From the NCBI GenBank assembly GCA_009746045.1, contig RPFO01000120.1, positions 62,001 through 126,000 of the forward strand: a DNA stretch of 64,000 nt, in the 5' to 3' direction. Both the position numbers and the translations under genes were made by a program. The DNA comes from Mesostigma viride (Eukaryota > Streptophyta > Mesostigmatophyceae > Mesostigmatales > Mesostigmataceae). Below, piece after piece: positions 21,964-32,139 of this stretch. The notes beneath the pieces are model-generated. The model did not search any database. It was not told the DNA's origin and saw only the letters and a program-made list of their open reading frames with translations. Position 1 is the first letter of the stretch. Each line of letters begins with the position of its first letter.

Positions 21964-24390
21964 ATGGCACCCGGGGGGCAGGTCCCCCGGGCACGTAATT
22001 CCCCCGTCGCAGGTGATGGGGGTCGTGAGCGGAGTGACTCCTCGGAAGAGGACGGGGAGGTGCCGCCTGCGAGGCCACGGCCTTCGCTAGAGATTTCGTC
22101 ACAGACGCCAGCGACGTCTGGTAATCTTTCGGTGGGCCGACAGATGGCCACCATGGACATCGACCGTTATGGCGCGCATGTTCCACCGCCTGTCCCGTTC
22201 GGGCGTTTACCGTATCTTCTCCCCATCGGGGAGGATGACATCCCAGCGTTCATTTCGGTGAACGGCTGGATCATTCGGCAGCGTTTCCAGCTGACCGTCG
22301 ATGAGCCGACGAATGCGATGGAGGTTCATCGGACGCAGACGACGATAGAAGGTCGTTTGCGGATGCAGTGCCCCATGATCCAGGTGGCCGTTTGGATGTG
22401 GTGTTTCGCCAATCGGCCGAGGCATAACCCCAGCACTGTGGATCAGTGGGCGTCCAGGCAGCGCCAGAGAGATGCGCTGCGTGTGGTCGCCAAGCAGGAG
22501 ATCACGCTGACTCCGTTGCCACCGTGGCCCCAAGTCACGCCAGTTGGCTGGGGCCCGGATAGGCGCGAGGCGGCTGCGATGCCGCCTGCGACGGAGCGCG
22601 GGGCGGCAGACGCCCCTAACACGCCTATGGGTGGTGAAACCACCCAGGACCCTCTGGCAGGTCAGAGGGTCCAACCTCAGCAGCGGGCTCCCCCGCCCAG
22701 CGTGGGGGGCCAGGTGGCTGAGGAGTCCACCGGGGTTGCAGGGACCCCGGCGGCGACGCCAGCTCCCGGGGTCGCAGGGACCCCGGCAGCGACGCCGGCG
22801 CCTCCGGCGCTGGCGGGGGATGCAGCCCCCATGGAGGGTGTCACTGGCACCTCCAGCGGCTCTGGGGGGCAGGCACCCTCTAGTCGCAACAGGGACAAGG
22901 CCCTGGCTGGGCCGGAGGGGCCTCAGGGTCCCACCTTGGCAGGGCAGCAGCCGGCACGGCTGGACGGCGATCTGGAAGGTCGGGACTTCATCACCCTGAG
23001 TGATGAGTCTGTGTGGCGGGCCATTCAGGCTGCCACAGCCTCCTTCCGTGGGCTGGCCGACAGGAGCCAGCAGATGCACGTCGCGGAGGCGGGCAGCCTG
23101 GTGTGTGCGATTATCACGCACATCCTGGGCTTGCCCAACCTCCACGCAGACACACGCAGGGTGTGTGACGACTTGCTGCCTGCCTTGCAGGCCCTCCTCT
23201 CAGGGAGGAGGGTGCAGGGCAACAGGGTGGGCCTGGTGCGCCTCATAGAGCTCCTGCACAATGCCATCATGAAAGGGGCTGGTAGGTGGTTGCCTACCTG
23301 GCTGCATCATGACTTTACTAACCCTACTGACGATGACGTGTCTCTCTCTCCCACCTTCCATGACTGGGAGGAGGCCCGCAGCAGGAGGCGGGAAGTCACA
23401 CATACTCACACCCCAACCCAGCCCACCCCTATGTTGCCTACCCATCCTACACAGCCCATGTTTGCCTCTCCTGCTCAGCTCACTCAGATAGCACTTCCCT
23501 CTCAGCATGTAGCTCCTGTGAATGCTGCAGCAGCAACACCATCTTCTCCCTCTCCCCCTGCATCCCCCTCTAGGTGGCCCACTTACAATGAAAACCGTCC
23601 TGTGGATAGGACGCCTGTGTCCTGTGTCAGGGGGCTGCCTGAGGGGTATACTAGGGAGCAGGGGAATCATGCACTTCTCTCTCTTCAGCTGGCTAGGGAG
23701 GAACTGAATGTCAAGAATTGGTTTGGATCTCTCATGCAGGGGGATTTCTACCATCAGTCCTCCTCTCAGATTCAGAATCTCATCCTTGTCTTCCAGCGTA
23801 GGTATCCCAAGTGGCAGGACACGCAGGCTAGGGCAGTTTGGGAGGCCTTCATGAAGGAGCTAACTGACCTCCTCTCCACCCCCTCATCTGTGGACACATA
23901 TGGGGCATTCAGGTGGGTAGAGGAATACAGGGTCACCTCCGTAGACTATGTGGCGGAAACCAAGAAATATGAGCTAGCCATCAAAGCACGTCCTGATGTC
24001 CAGCAGCTAGATCACAAGTTCTTGCTGCGTTCTTTCCTTGAGAAACTCAAACTTGACAAAAACACCTACGCTATGCTTGCAACAGGAATGGCAAAGTACT
24101 GGGAGGACATGAAGGAGGCATTGGATTATATCAAGCTGGCCCTGGCCCCACTCAGCCAGGGGGCCATGGGTACCTCTGTAAAGAGGGTCAGGGGGGAGGA
24201 TAGGGAGGAGGAGGACAGGGAGAGGGAAGACAGGAGCAAGAGACCTGTAACCATGGCAGAGGTGAAGTCCCTGCTGGGACAGATGCTTAAGGGCAAGGGC
24301 AAGGGCAAGGGCAAGGGCAAGGGCAAGGGCAGGGGCTGGGGCAAGGGCAAGGGTAAGGGGCAGTCTCCTTCAAAGGGGGGCAGCTCCAGC

Positions 24391-24458
<68 letters not shown>

Positions 24459-25725
24459 AAACAAAAACAATAACAACAACAAGCAGGCAAAGGAGGACAA
24501 GTCTTCTCTGCGGTGCACCCGCTGTGGCATGAAGTACCATGAACGGCCTACCTGCCACAAGAACGAGGACGAGCTGGGGCATCTGGACGTCCTGTGCCAC
24601 AAGTGCCACGGGCCGCCCCACGGTGACCCCAAGGACTGCAAGCGGCCTCCTTACGGCAAGAAGTGTGAGTCTCCCTCTCATGCTGGCTTGAGTGTGCCTG
24701 CTTCACCTCTTTCATCTGCATGCCCCACTGTCAGAGCAGTGAGCAGTTCTGGAAAGGTGCTACAGCTGGTTACAGAAGATTATGTCTCTAAACCAACCTT
24801 CACATCTATGGTTCCCAAGGTGTGCAGAGTGTCCCCCTCAGAGGATGCTCATATCAGTCTACAGGAGCTTGCTTTGCAGTTGCACTTCCTTTATGGGCAT
24901 GAAGTGAGTGCAGAGGTGGTGACAGCAGCAATAGGGGGGGCAGCACTCAGACGTGCATGCCAGGTGGTCAGATCCCACTGCCAGCATTGTCAGTTCAATG
25001 CACCCAAACCCCCTAAGTGGCATGTAGCTACCCCACCTAAGTGCAAGGGCAGGGTGGTAGGAGATGTCTTTCATATAAAAGGACAATCTTACTTGGCACT
25101 TAAAGACGCATGGTCACGGTACACAACCATTGAACCATTACCTGGCATGGACAAAACACAGTTGCTCAGGGCTCTCTTGATTGCTCAGGCCAGGTACTAC
25201 CCTGTGGAGGCATTGTTACTGGATCAACAGTTCACGTGCCTTGCCAATGAACCAGGGTGTGAGGCTATTGATCTGGCTGGGCTAGAAGATCATGAGAGGC
25301 AAGGCATTATTGAAAGGGCCATCAGGTCCATTAAAACCCTTGTAGCCAAGGAAGATGGCAATCTGCTGGCTGACAGTGGGTCATATGCTGACAGAGCTCT
25401 GTGGTCCACCAGGCTGTGCCAAGTCCTCAACAGGAGGCCACTCATGAAAACCCCACAAGGGGTGATCATTACACCAGATGGATTGCATGCAGGCATTTAT
25501 CCACCTGAGGTACTAGCCCTATACAATGCACAGCGAGCACATACAGCTAGCAGGTTAGCTGTCAAGGATGCAAAGCATCCACGTCCCACCTTCAGAGAAG
25601 GGGACCAGGTCCTATTCTACAAGGAGTCGGGACTAGGCAAGGTGGGTACCTGGCCAACTAAAGGGCCTCGACCCACGTGGAACGCGTACGTCGTCTCCAA
25701 GGGAGGCAGGCCTGCGTCGGTGTGA
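21964..25725 (+). CDS. Gag-integrase polyprotein, element B (main piece)
   Basis: The piece has 1253 codons; the true start is at 15562 and the last genuine codon is at about 25659. Order: a Pro/Ala-rich N-terminus; a helical segment near residue 340-450 (ALQALLSG...LIELL...WLPTWL) related to the 5' ORF of D; a capsid-like domain (~560-720); Gly-Lys repeats from (GGCAAG)n; an Asn tract from (AAC)n; two zinc knuckles (CTRCGMKYHERPTC and CHKCHGPPHGDPKDC); and integrase with HFLYGHE...CQHC, VGDVFHIKG, LLLDQQF and GIIERAI, so the DDE triad is complete. The C-terminal domain stops at the element end, with the last 22 codons coming from antisense X1 Gag. No protease or RT. Confidence 0.88.
24291..24483 (+). 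repeat. coding (GGCAAG)n and (AAC)n tracts in element B Gag
   Basis: The tracts encode alternating Gly-Lys (24291-24357) and poly-Asn with scattered Lys (24391-24483) just before the zinc knuckles. D has a shorter Asn/Lys tract at the same place (about 50380-50415), so low-complexity basic/Asn linkers are a family trait. Confidence 0.9.
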
Positions 25726-25949
25726 TGGGCGTGCCCGGCGCCGTCACCGCGGAGGTGAGCAGGGCGCTGGGCGGGATGGGCAGTCCAGCAGGTGGCGGCG
25801 TCATGTCCAGGCTTGGCGCAGACGGAGCAGGGCGGCCCGCGACCACGCCCAACCCCTGCGCCACCACCGCGACCACCACCGCGCCCGCCGCGCCCCCCGC
25901 TGCTGCCGCCATGGCCGTGGCCGTTGCCGTGGGCGCGGCCGTTGCCGTG

Positions 25950-25981
<32 letters not shown>

Positions 25982-27004
25982 ATGCCGTTGCCGCTTCCGG
26001 TGCCGTTGCTGTTGCCGTTGCCGTTGCCGCGGGCACCGCCATTCCGTGAGCCACGCCCCCGGCCAGGGGTATGGTACGCGTGGTTGGAGGCAGAGCCAGA
26101 ATCTGCAGGGGACGGGAGGCCACCCGTCAGCAGATCTTCAACTTCCATCAGGCGCTGCCGCAGGACCGGAACAGTCTCGACCTCGTCAAGACGGAGGGAG
26201 ATTAGCGCGGGCCGGTACTCGGCGCACAGACCGCTGAGGACGCTGGCAATAAAGGCAGTGACTGGGAACGTAATGCCTGCAGCCTGGAGCTTGGCGTACA
26301 GCAGTTCCGAGCGGTTCACATACGGCTCCACAGTCTCGCGAGCAGTTTGACGAAGTTGGGCCATTTGTTTCCACAAGTCCAGACGCATGGACTTGGTGAG
26401 CTTGCCATGCTCATAGACCTGGATGAGCTTGATGATGGCCAGACTGCCCATGCAGGCGACGATCCAGGGGGAGCGTCTGCATCAAGGCACGCGCAGGCCC
26501 ATCGACGACGGCCAACAAGGCAACGTAAAGGAGCCGATCCAGTTGCACGTTCTGGACAACACCTGCCAGCACTCCAAGGAGGCCAGCATAAAGGGCAACA
26601 AGGCCCAATAAATGGTCCTTAAAAAGGGATCCACAGCGTCCAATCTGAGCCGGTAAAAACCTTAACCCCACGAACATCCTTCAAAAGCTCCTTGCAAGCC
26701 ACAAAGGAGGCTCGGGCGGGCCCCCCCCCGCCGTACCGCGGCTCAAACCACCACCGTCAACTGCCGGATTCTCACCGTCGGGAGCACCGAGGGCGGCGTA
26801 TTCGTCACCACCTGGCGGGTGCAAAGCCAGGGCAGCCAGCCCAGCTGCTGCGTCAAAAAATACTTCGCCTGGGAGACCCGAGTCGGTAAGAGTTACGGAT
26901 GATGCAGTCAAAGCGGCCAAACCGGCAGCGTCGTCGGCATCAAAATCGTTACTGCCAGCAGCGCGACCCGCGGAAGCGACTTGGCTACGAGTGCCGGAAG
27001 CCAT
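25665..27004 (-). pseudogene. copia Gag of X1
   Basis: The start codon is at 27004 (MASGTRSQVASAGRA...). The N-terminal 90 codons end in a G9 run (C9 at 26721-26729 on plus), after which the sense frame shifts: KDHLLGLVALYAG..., then the Gag/UBN2-like helices KLTKSMRLDLWKQMAQL...VNRSELLYAKLQ. A further frame break near 26450 separates these. The C-terminus has Gly-Asn or Arg-Gln repeats from (GGCAAC)n and the zinc knuckle CSVCAKPGHDAATC. LTR element B interrupts just after the sequence YAFHVGRGPL; the protease continues at 15059. Confidence 0.88.
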
Positions 27005-27250
27005 TCCAGCAAAAAAACAGCACAGAACTCCGAAAAAAAGGTAACGTTGACCAAGAGATTCCGGCCAGGAATCGAACCAAGCACCTATTGTATTATGCGC
27101 CAGACGGGAATCAAACCTCCGCCTACGCTGTCGTCATGCAAATCTAGCCGAAATACACAAATCTAAAGTCAACCGCAAGCAGAGCCTCGGGAAACGACTT
27201 TTACCAGCGGTAAGCAGGTCGAAAGGCGTGCGAACCGCACTCCGATGCCA
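27005..27250 (-). promoter_or_regulatory. X1 leader with primer-binding site
   Basis: Between the LTR and ATG. The minus strand begins TGGCATCGGAGTGCGG, close to the initiator-Met complementary primer site TGGTATCAGAGC of copia elements. Further in are two tRNA T-arm-like motifs (GGTTTGATTCC and GGTTCGATTCC), also present in X2. Confidence 0.75.
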
Positions 27251-27416
27251 TGTTAGGAGTGAGAAAACAATGTTTGCCACAAAGTTTTACTTTATTTCAC
27301 TCAGATAAAAATAAGTCTCAGTCGGCAGCTGGCCGGCTGCTAGTTCCACCACAGGAGTGTGTGAGGTGTGAGGTACTGAGAGAGCAAACCAGGTGCGTAG
27401 CTTCGCCTTTTAAACA
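27251..27416 (-). repeat. 5' LTR of copia X1
   Basis: 166 bp, TGTTTAAAAGG...CCTAACA on the minus strand: canonical TG..CA with a 4-bp terminal inversion. It is matched by 27701-27866 in X2. A TATA-like AATAAAG lies in the 3' half. Confidence 0.8.
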
Positions 27417-27700
27417 ATTCCAGGCTCAGCTACTGGGTAGCAGTTATGATCTTCCTACAACGTGGCCACACCAAACCGGGTCTTTTCTGACTGTGTGGCA
27501 GTTACAATCATAACGTGATCTCAAGCCAACCATTCACAACCAAAGTTCAAGGTCAGTCACAGAATGACTGGGTCACTCATGGAACAGAACTTAAACATGC
27601 GGCACATGATGCCCGTCCATGCAGTCCAGAGCTAGCACTAAACTATAAGTACTAGTTTCAGGCAGGTGTGTCGATACTTCTGACAGCTATCTCCTTTTGG
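27417..27700. other. 284-bp spacer between head-to-head copia copies
   Basis: Not assigned to any element seen here. It may be the only remnant of pre-insertion DNA in the window. No ORF, RNA or repeat recognised. Confidence 0.5.
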
Positions 27701-27866
27701 AGGTTAAAAGGCGAAGCTACACACCTGGTTTGCTCTCTCAGTACCTCACACCCCACACACTCCTGTGGTGGAACTAGCAGCCGGCCAGCTGCCGACTGAG
27801 ACTTATTTTTATCTGAGTGAAATAAAGTAAAACTTTGTGGCAAACATTGTTTTCTCACTCCTAACA
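27701..27866 (+). repeat. 5' LTR of copia X2
   Basis: Nearly identical to the X1 LTR from TTAAAAGG onward. The first bases read AGGTT instead of TGTTT, so the terminus has mutated. It ends CTAACA before the primer site. Confidence 0.8.
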
Positions 27867-27882
27867 TGGCATCGGAGTGCGG
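27867..27882 (+). promoter_or_regulatory. primer-binding site, X2
   Basis: TGGCATCGGAGTGCGG directly after the LTR; similar to TGGTATCAGAGC used by copia elements primed with initiator Met-tRNA. Confidence 0.7.
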
Positions 27883-28112
27883 TTCGCACGCCTTTCGACC
27901 TGCTTACCGCTGGTAAAAGTCGTTTCCCGAGGCTCTGCTTGCGGTTGACTTTAGATTTGTGTATTTCGGCTAGATTTGCATGACGACAGCGTAGGCGGAG
28001 GTTTGATTCCCGTCTGGCGCATAATACAATAGGTGCTTGGTTCGATTCCTGGCCGGAATCTCTTGGTCAACGTTACCTTTTTTTCGGAGTTCTGTGCTGT
28101 TTTTTTGCTGGA

Positions 28113-28230
28113 ATGGCTTCCGGCACTCGTAGCCAAGTCGCTTCCGCGGGTCGCGCTGCTGGCAGTAACGATTTTGATGCCGACGACGCTGCCGGTTTGG
28201 CCGCTTTGACTGCATCATCCGTAACTCTTA
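28113..28230 (+). pseudogene. Gag N-terminus of X2 (piece 1)
   Basis: Starts ATGGCTTCCGGCACTCG, identical in frame to X1. The leader 27883-28112 precedes it. The frame is cut after GTAACTCTTA by element T3 and resumes at 34491. Confidence 0.88.
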
Positions 28231-28337
28231 GAGGGGATTCATAAGTGTTTGCTCAATTTCATAAATTTTACTCAATTTTTCCACATGTGATTAAATCCTT
28301 ATATTTGTCAATAAAGCAGGGGTCATCCAGCCTTCAG

Positions 28338-29376
28338 ACCATGAAAATAGACCACCCACAAAAATTGGGCTCATTCTGAGCTCAAATGGTGACATGTGAC
28401 AGCATACGTGTGCAGTTTTTCGTCATTTTCCCCCTTTTCTTACATGAAACAAATATGAATAGTGAACAAATGAACTCATATCAGGCTGGATTCTTGCAGG
28501 CAGCATTTATACCATGAAAATAGACCACCCACAAAAATTGGGCTCATTCTGAGCTCAAATGGTGACATGTGACAGCATACATGTGCAGTTTTTCGTCATT
28601 TTCCCCCTTTTCTTACATGAAACAAATATGAACAGTGGACAAATTAATGAACTCGTATCAGGCTGGGTTCTTGCAGGCAGCATCTAGACCATGAAAATAG
28701 ACCACCCACAAAAATTGGGCTCATTCTGAGCTCAAATGGTGACATTTGACCGCATACATGTGCAGTTTTTCGTCATTTTCCCCCTTTTCTTACATGAAAC
28801 AAATATGAATAGTGAACAAATGAACTCATATCAGGCTGGATTCTTGCAGGCAGCATTTATACCATGAAAATAGACCACCCACGAAAATTGGGCTCATTCT
28901 GAGCTCAAATGGTGACATGTGACAGCATACATGTGCAGTTTTTCGTCATTTTCCCCCTTTTCTTACATGAAACAAATATGAACAGTGGACAAATTAATGA
29001 ACTCGTATCAGGCTGGGTTCTTGCAGGCAGCATCTAGACCATGAAAATAGACCACCCACAAAAATTGGGCTCATTCTGAGCTCAAATGGTGACATGTGAC
29101 AGCATACATGTGCAGTTTTTCGTCATTTTCCCCCTTTTCTTACATGAAACAAATATGAATAGTGAACAAATGAACTCATATCAGGCTGGATTCTTGCAGG
29201 CAGCATCTAGACCATGAAAATAGACCACCCACAAAAATTGGGCTCATTCTGAGCTCAAATGGTGACATTTGACCGCATACATGTGCAGTTTTTCGTCATT
29301 TTCCCCCTTTTCTTACATGAAACAAATATGAACAGTGAACAAATGAACTCATTTCAGGCTGGATTCTTGCAGGCAG
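28338..29376 (+). repeat. 173/177-bp satellite, left arm of T3
   Basis: ACCATGAAAATAGACC occurs at 28338, 28511, 28688, 28861, 29038 and 29211: periods alternate 173, 177, 173, 177, 173. The 4-bp difference is AATTAATGA against AATGA, so the true repeat is a ~350-bp dimer. Confidence 0.95.
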
Positions 29377-30301
29377 CTCGGTTCTAAAACTGGTTACGAT
29401 TTGTAGTTACGAGTAAAACTGGTAACTAGAAATAGGTACCAGTACCATCCAAATTAATTAAGCATGGATACCATTTGTAATAACTCACACATTTTAACAT
29501 ATCCATGGGTACGGCATGGAAACATGTTCATGTATGATGTGTTCAAGAGTAGCAATGCTTAACATCCATGAAATATGCTCATTGTATAATGGTTTACGAT
29601 TTATGAATGCAGGGGGGTCGCTACGCGAGTGACCAACAAGCACTCAAGTCAACAATATGCCCAGAAAGAAGGCAGGGCCAGGTAAAGTAAAGGCTGGTCC
29701 TGAAAATGCACCCAGGGTGCCCACAACATGTCTACGTTACACCCTCGCTATCCTAGACCCTGCAGCCTGCCGGGGGGGGGCACAAAATGTAACTGGCAGC
29801 CAGGGACCATGGTGCAGGCCAAATAGCAGGTGTAAAGCTAGCTCAAAGCTAGCTCAGTCCAAAGAATGAAATAATAAGAAGCAAATACTTGGCAAGGTTA
29901 GGTCCATGATCGTTATTGGAGGCTTGGCTGCCACCACGGTGCTCGACAATGATGCTGAAGCCTTCAATTATATATAAAGCAGATACTGCAAAGAGGCACA
30001 AATAGCAATACAAGCACAATGTAAGCATGACAAGCTCAAGTTTCCAAGCCAGTCTAGCTCACTTGGACATGAGTTAAAGCGTTGGAAACATATGGGCAAC
30101 ATCCCAGCAGGCCTTGAAAAAGTTTTCAGCAACAAGGCAGTATATGTGTTAAATCAAACTACCACATTGCAATTCTAAGCACAGTGACTTCTGCTTGCTG
30201 CTGTTTTGACGACACAAGGCCGTTTACCTTTTCAGTGACAACACGGGAAAAGAAAGCATTACCCAGCAAACTTCCTTTAAGTTCCCCGGACATAGGCGTA
30301 A

Positions 30302-30946
30302 TCACAACCACGACGTTGGGCATCGAAAAGAACCGGAATCATAAAGTCTGCGGGAGTTATAAGCTACGATACTCTTGACACGCTTATTTAGAACGACGCG
30401 GTTGCGGATGACATCCGGAACCTTGTTCTTGACGTGCGCCCAGGCCGCCAGCTGCGCGGAACAGCTCAAGAAATATATATTAAAGGACGGTGACGCCCGG
30501 GAAGCACCCAGCCTTGCGGCAAAAGTAAAATATGGCTCGCGCTCGCCGTGGTTTTCGCCAGGCGTGACTGCGATATCACGACGAAAAAATGGAGACTCTT
30601 TGACCCATCTAACTGCCCAGGTCCCTCTGTTGCCCGGGTCGCCCATTAGCCCAGAAGCGTACCATAACCCATACTCGCGATATCCGCAGCTACTGGGCGG
30701 AAAAAGAAATTGTAAAACCGAACAGCATACTGACCTATCATGCCATCTACGTAGCTTCCAGAATTTCTTCACCGTTGCCAAAATCCGTTCATGAACAATA
30801 TTTTCGACGTACACAAAGCACCTGCACGTCAATCTCCCCTGACATTGGTTATCTGCCCCATCTTCATGATCTAACACGCAAACACCTAAAGTATTTGCAT
30901 AACACAGGCGTTTTGCCCTCTGGTTCTCAGTTTCACTCATTGCCAT
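30302..30946 (-). CDS. hypothetical ORF in T3 core
   Basis: 214 codons, basic and Cys/Trp-containing, beginning MAMSETENQRAKRL. No motif recognised and no DDE signature. It is the longest ORF in the unique core (29485-32036) and could be an exon of a degenerate transposase or accessory gene, or chance. The rest of the core, 29485-30300, holds only short ORFs. Confidence 0.25.
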   Translation of the reverse strand: MAMSETENQRAKRLCYANTLGVCVLDHEDGADNQCQGRLTCRCFVYVENIVHERILATVKKFWKLRRWHDRSVCCSVLQFLFPPSSCGYREYGLWYASGLMGDPGNRGTWAVRWVKESPFFRRDIAVTPGENHGEREPYFTFAARLGASRASPSFNIYFLSCSAQLAAWAHVKNKVPDVIRNRVVLNKRVKSIVAYNSRRLYDSGSFRCPTSWL

Positions 30947-31184
30947 ATCATATTATGCAGGCACGTTTTGGTAAACAATCGCCGGCGACGTTGGTTTTGT
31001 TCGTGCGCGCACAAAGTAATTACCGGTAGTGCTTGGCAGGCTGTACGCACCTGCAGCCGCGCGCGCGCAAAGACGACGGTCACTGTGCTTTGTTCATTCA
31101 AATGCCATTTGCATGCGAGGCTCGGACAACACCGCGGACTGTTTGAATCAGAATTTTTTCACTTTTGGATGGTCCTTCGTTTCT

Positions 31185-31840
31185 CGCATGTTCAGCCCAG
31201 TTCAGGTTGTACGGTCAGTGTTGGGGGTCGGTGCATGGGTTCTCAATGGAATTCTCAATGGAATGCCGCAACAGCCCATTTTCATTGAGAATGCAAGTCC
31301 TTTTCGCATGTTCAGCCCAGTTCAGGCTGTACGGTCAGTGTTGGGGGTCGGTGAATGGGTTCTCAATGGAATTCTCAATGGAATGCCGCAACAGCCAATT
31401 TTCATTGAGAATGCAAGACCTTTTTGCATGTTCAGCCCAGTTCAGGCTGTACGGTCAGTGTTGGGGGTCGGTGAATGGGTTCTCAATGGAATTCTCAATG
31501 GAATGCCGCAACAGCCCATTTTCATTGAGAATGCAAGTCCTTTTCGCATGTTCAGCCCAGTTCAGGCTGTACGGTCAGTGTTGGGGGTCGGTGAATGAGT
31601 TCTCAATGGAATTCTCAATGGAATGCCGCAACAGCCCATTTTCATTGAGAATGCAAGTCCTTTTCGCATGTTCAGCCCAATTCAGGCTGTACGGTCAGTG
31701 TTGGGGGTCGGTGAATGAGTTCTGAATGGAATTCTCAATGGAATGCCGTTACAGCCCATTTTCATTGAGAATGCAAGACCTTTTCGTATGTTCTGGCTGT
31801 ACGGTCAGTGTTGGGGGTCGGTGAATGAATTCTGCATGAA
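31185..31840 (+). repeat. 120-bp tandem repeat, 40-codon period, T3 core
   Basis: Five and a half near-perfect units of exactly 120 bp, starting at each GTTCAGCCCAGTTCAGG. Because 120 is divisible by three, two plus-strand frames are open through the array (repeats MFSPVQAVRSVLGVGEW... and ACSAQFRLYGQC...). Substitutions between units are few and not clearly synonymous, so coding is unproven. Confidence 0.9.
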
Positions 31841-32139
31841 TGGAACTTTCATACGCCGCGCTGAGTCGGTGGAAGATCGAGCCACAAAAGAGGCAGGAGA
31901 GGCATCATTGGGAGAGGCGTGCCAACCCCGAGCGAGACGATGGTGAATTCGATCAAATTGGCTGATTGCAATAATTTTGCGGAGCTAGAATAATCGCTCG
32001 CGAGAGCTGCCATGGGCGGTCGTGAAGGTTCAGACTATTACAAATGGTATCCATGCTTAATTAATTTGGATGGTACTGGTACCTATTTCTAGTTACCAGT
32101 TTTACTCGTAACTACAAATCGTAACCAGTTTTAGAACCG

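Larger units (their letters stand above)
15065..25659 (+). mobile_element. LTR retrotransposon B (AGTT clade), 3'-deleted, hosting A
   Basis: It begins AGTTAG at 15065 and ends CCAACT at 25659, flanked by the 5-bp duplication AAAGG (15060-15064 and 25660-25664). The duplication matches the uninterrupted X2 sequence, apart from a 4-bp TTCA insertion in the left flank. It contains one Gag-integrase reading frame, split by element A. The coding sequence runs to within a few codons of the 3' end, so protease, RT, RNase H and nearly all of the 3' LTR are missing, yet the target duplication is intact. About 4.4 kb remains without A. Confidence 0.8.

Noticed and set aside
22207-23145. 312-codon minus-strand ORF
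   Set aside because: Antisense to the GC-rich N-terminal half of B Gag; low-complexity Arg/Pro composition and no motif.
24126-24641. Leu/Cys-rich antisense ORFs over element B
   Set aside because: Antisense of the (AAC)n and (GGCAAG)n coding tracts of Gag.
25677-26237. Ala/Val or Pro-rich plus-strand ORFs over X1 Gag
   Set aside because: Antisense shadows of the (GGCAAC)n tract in the copia Gag.
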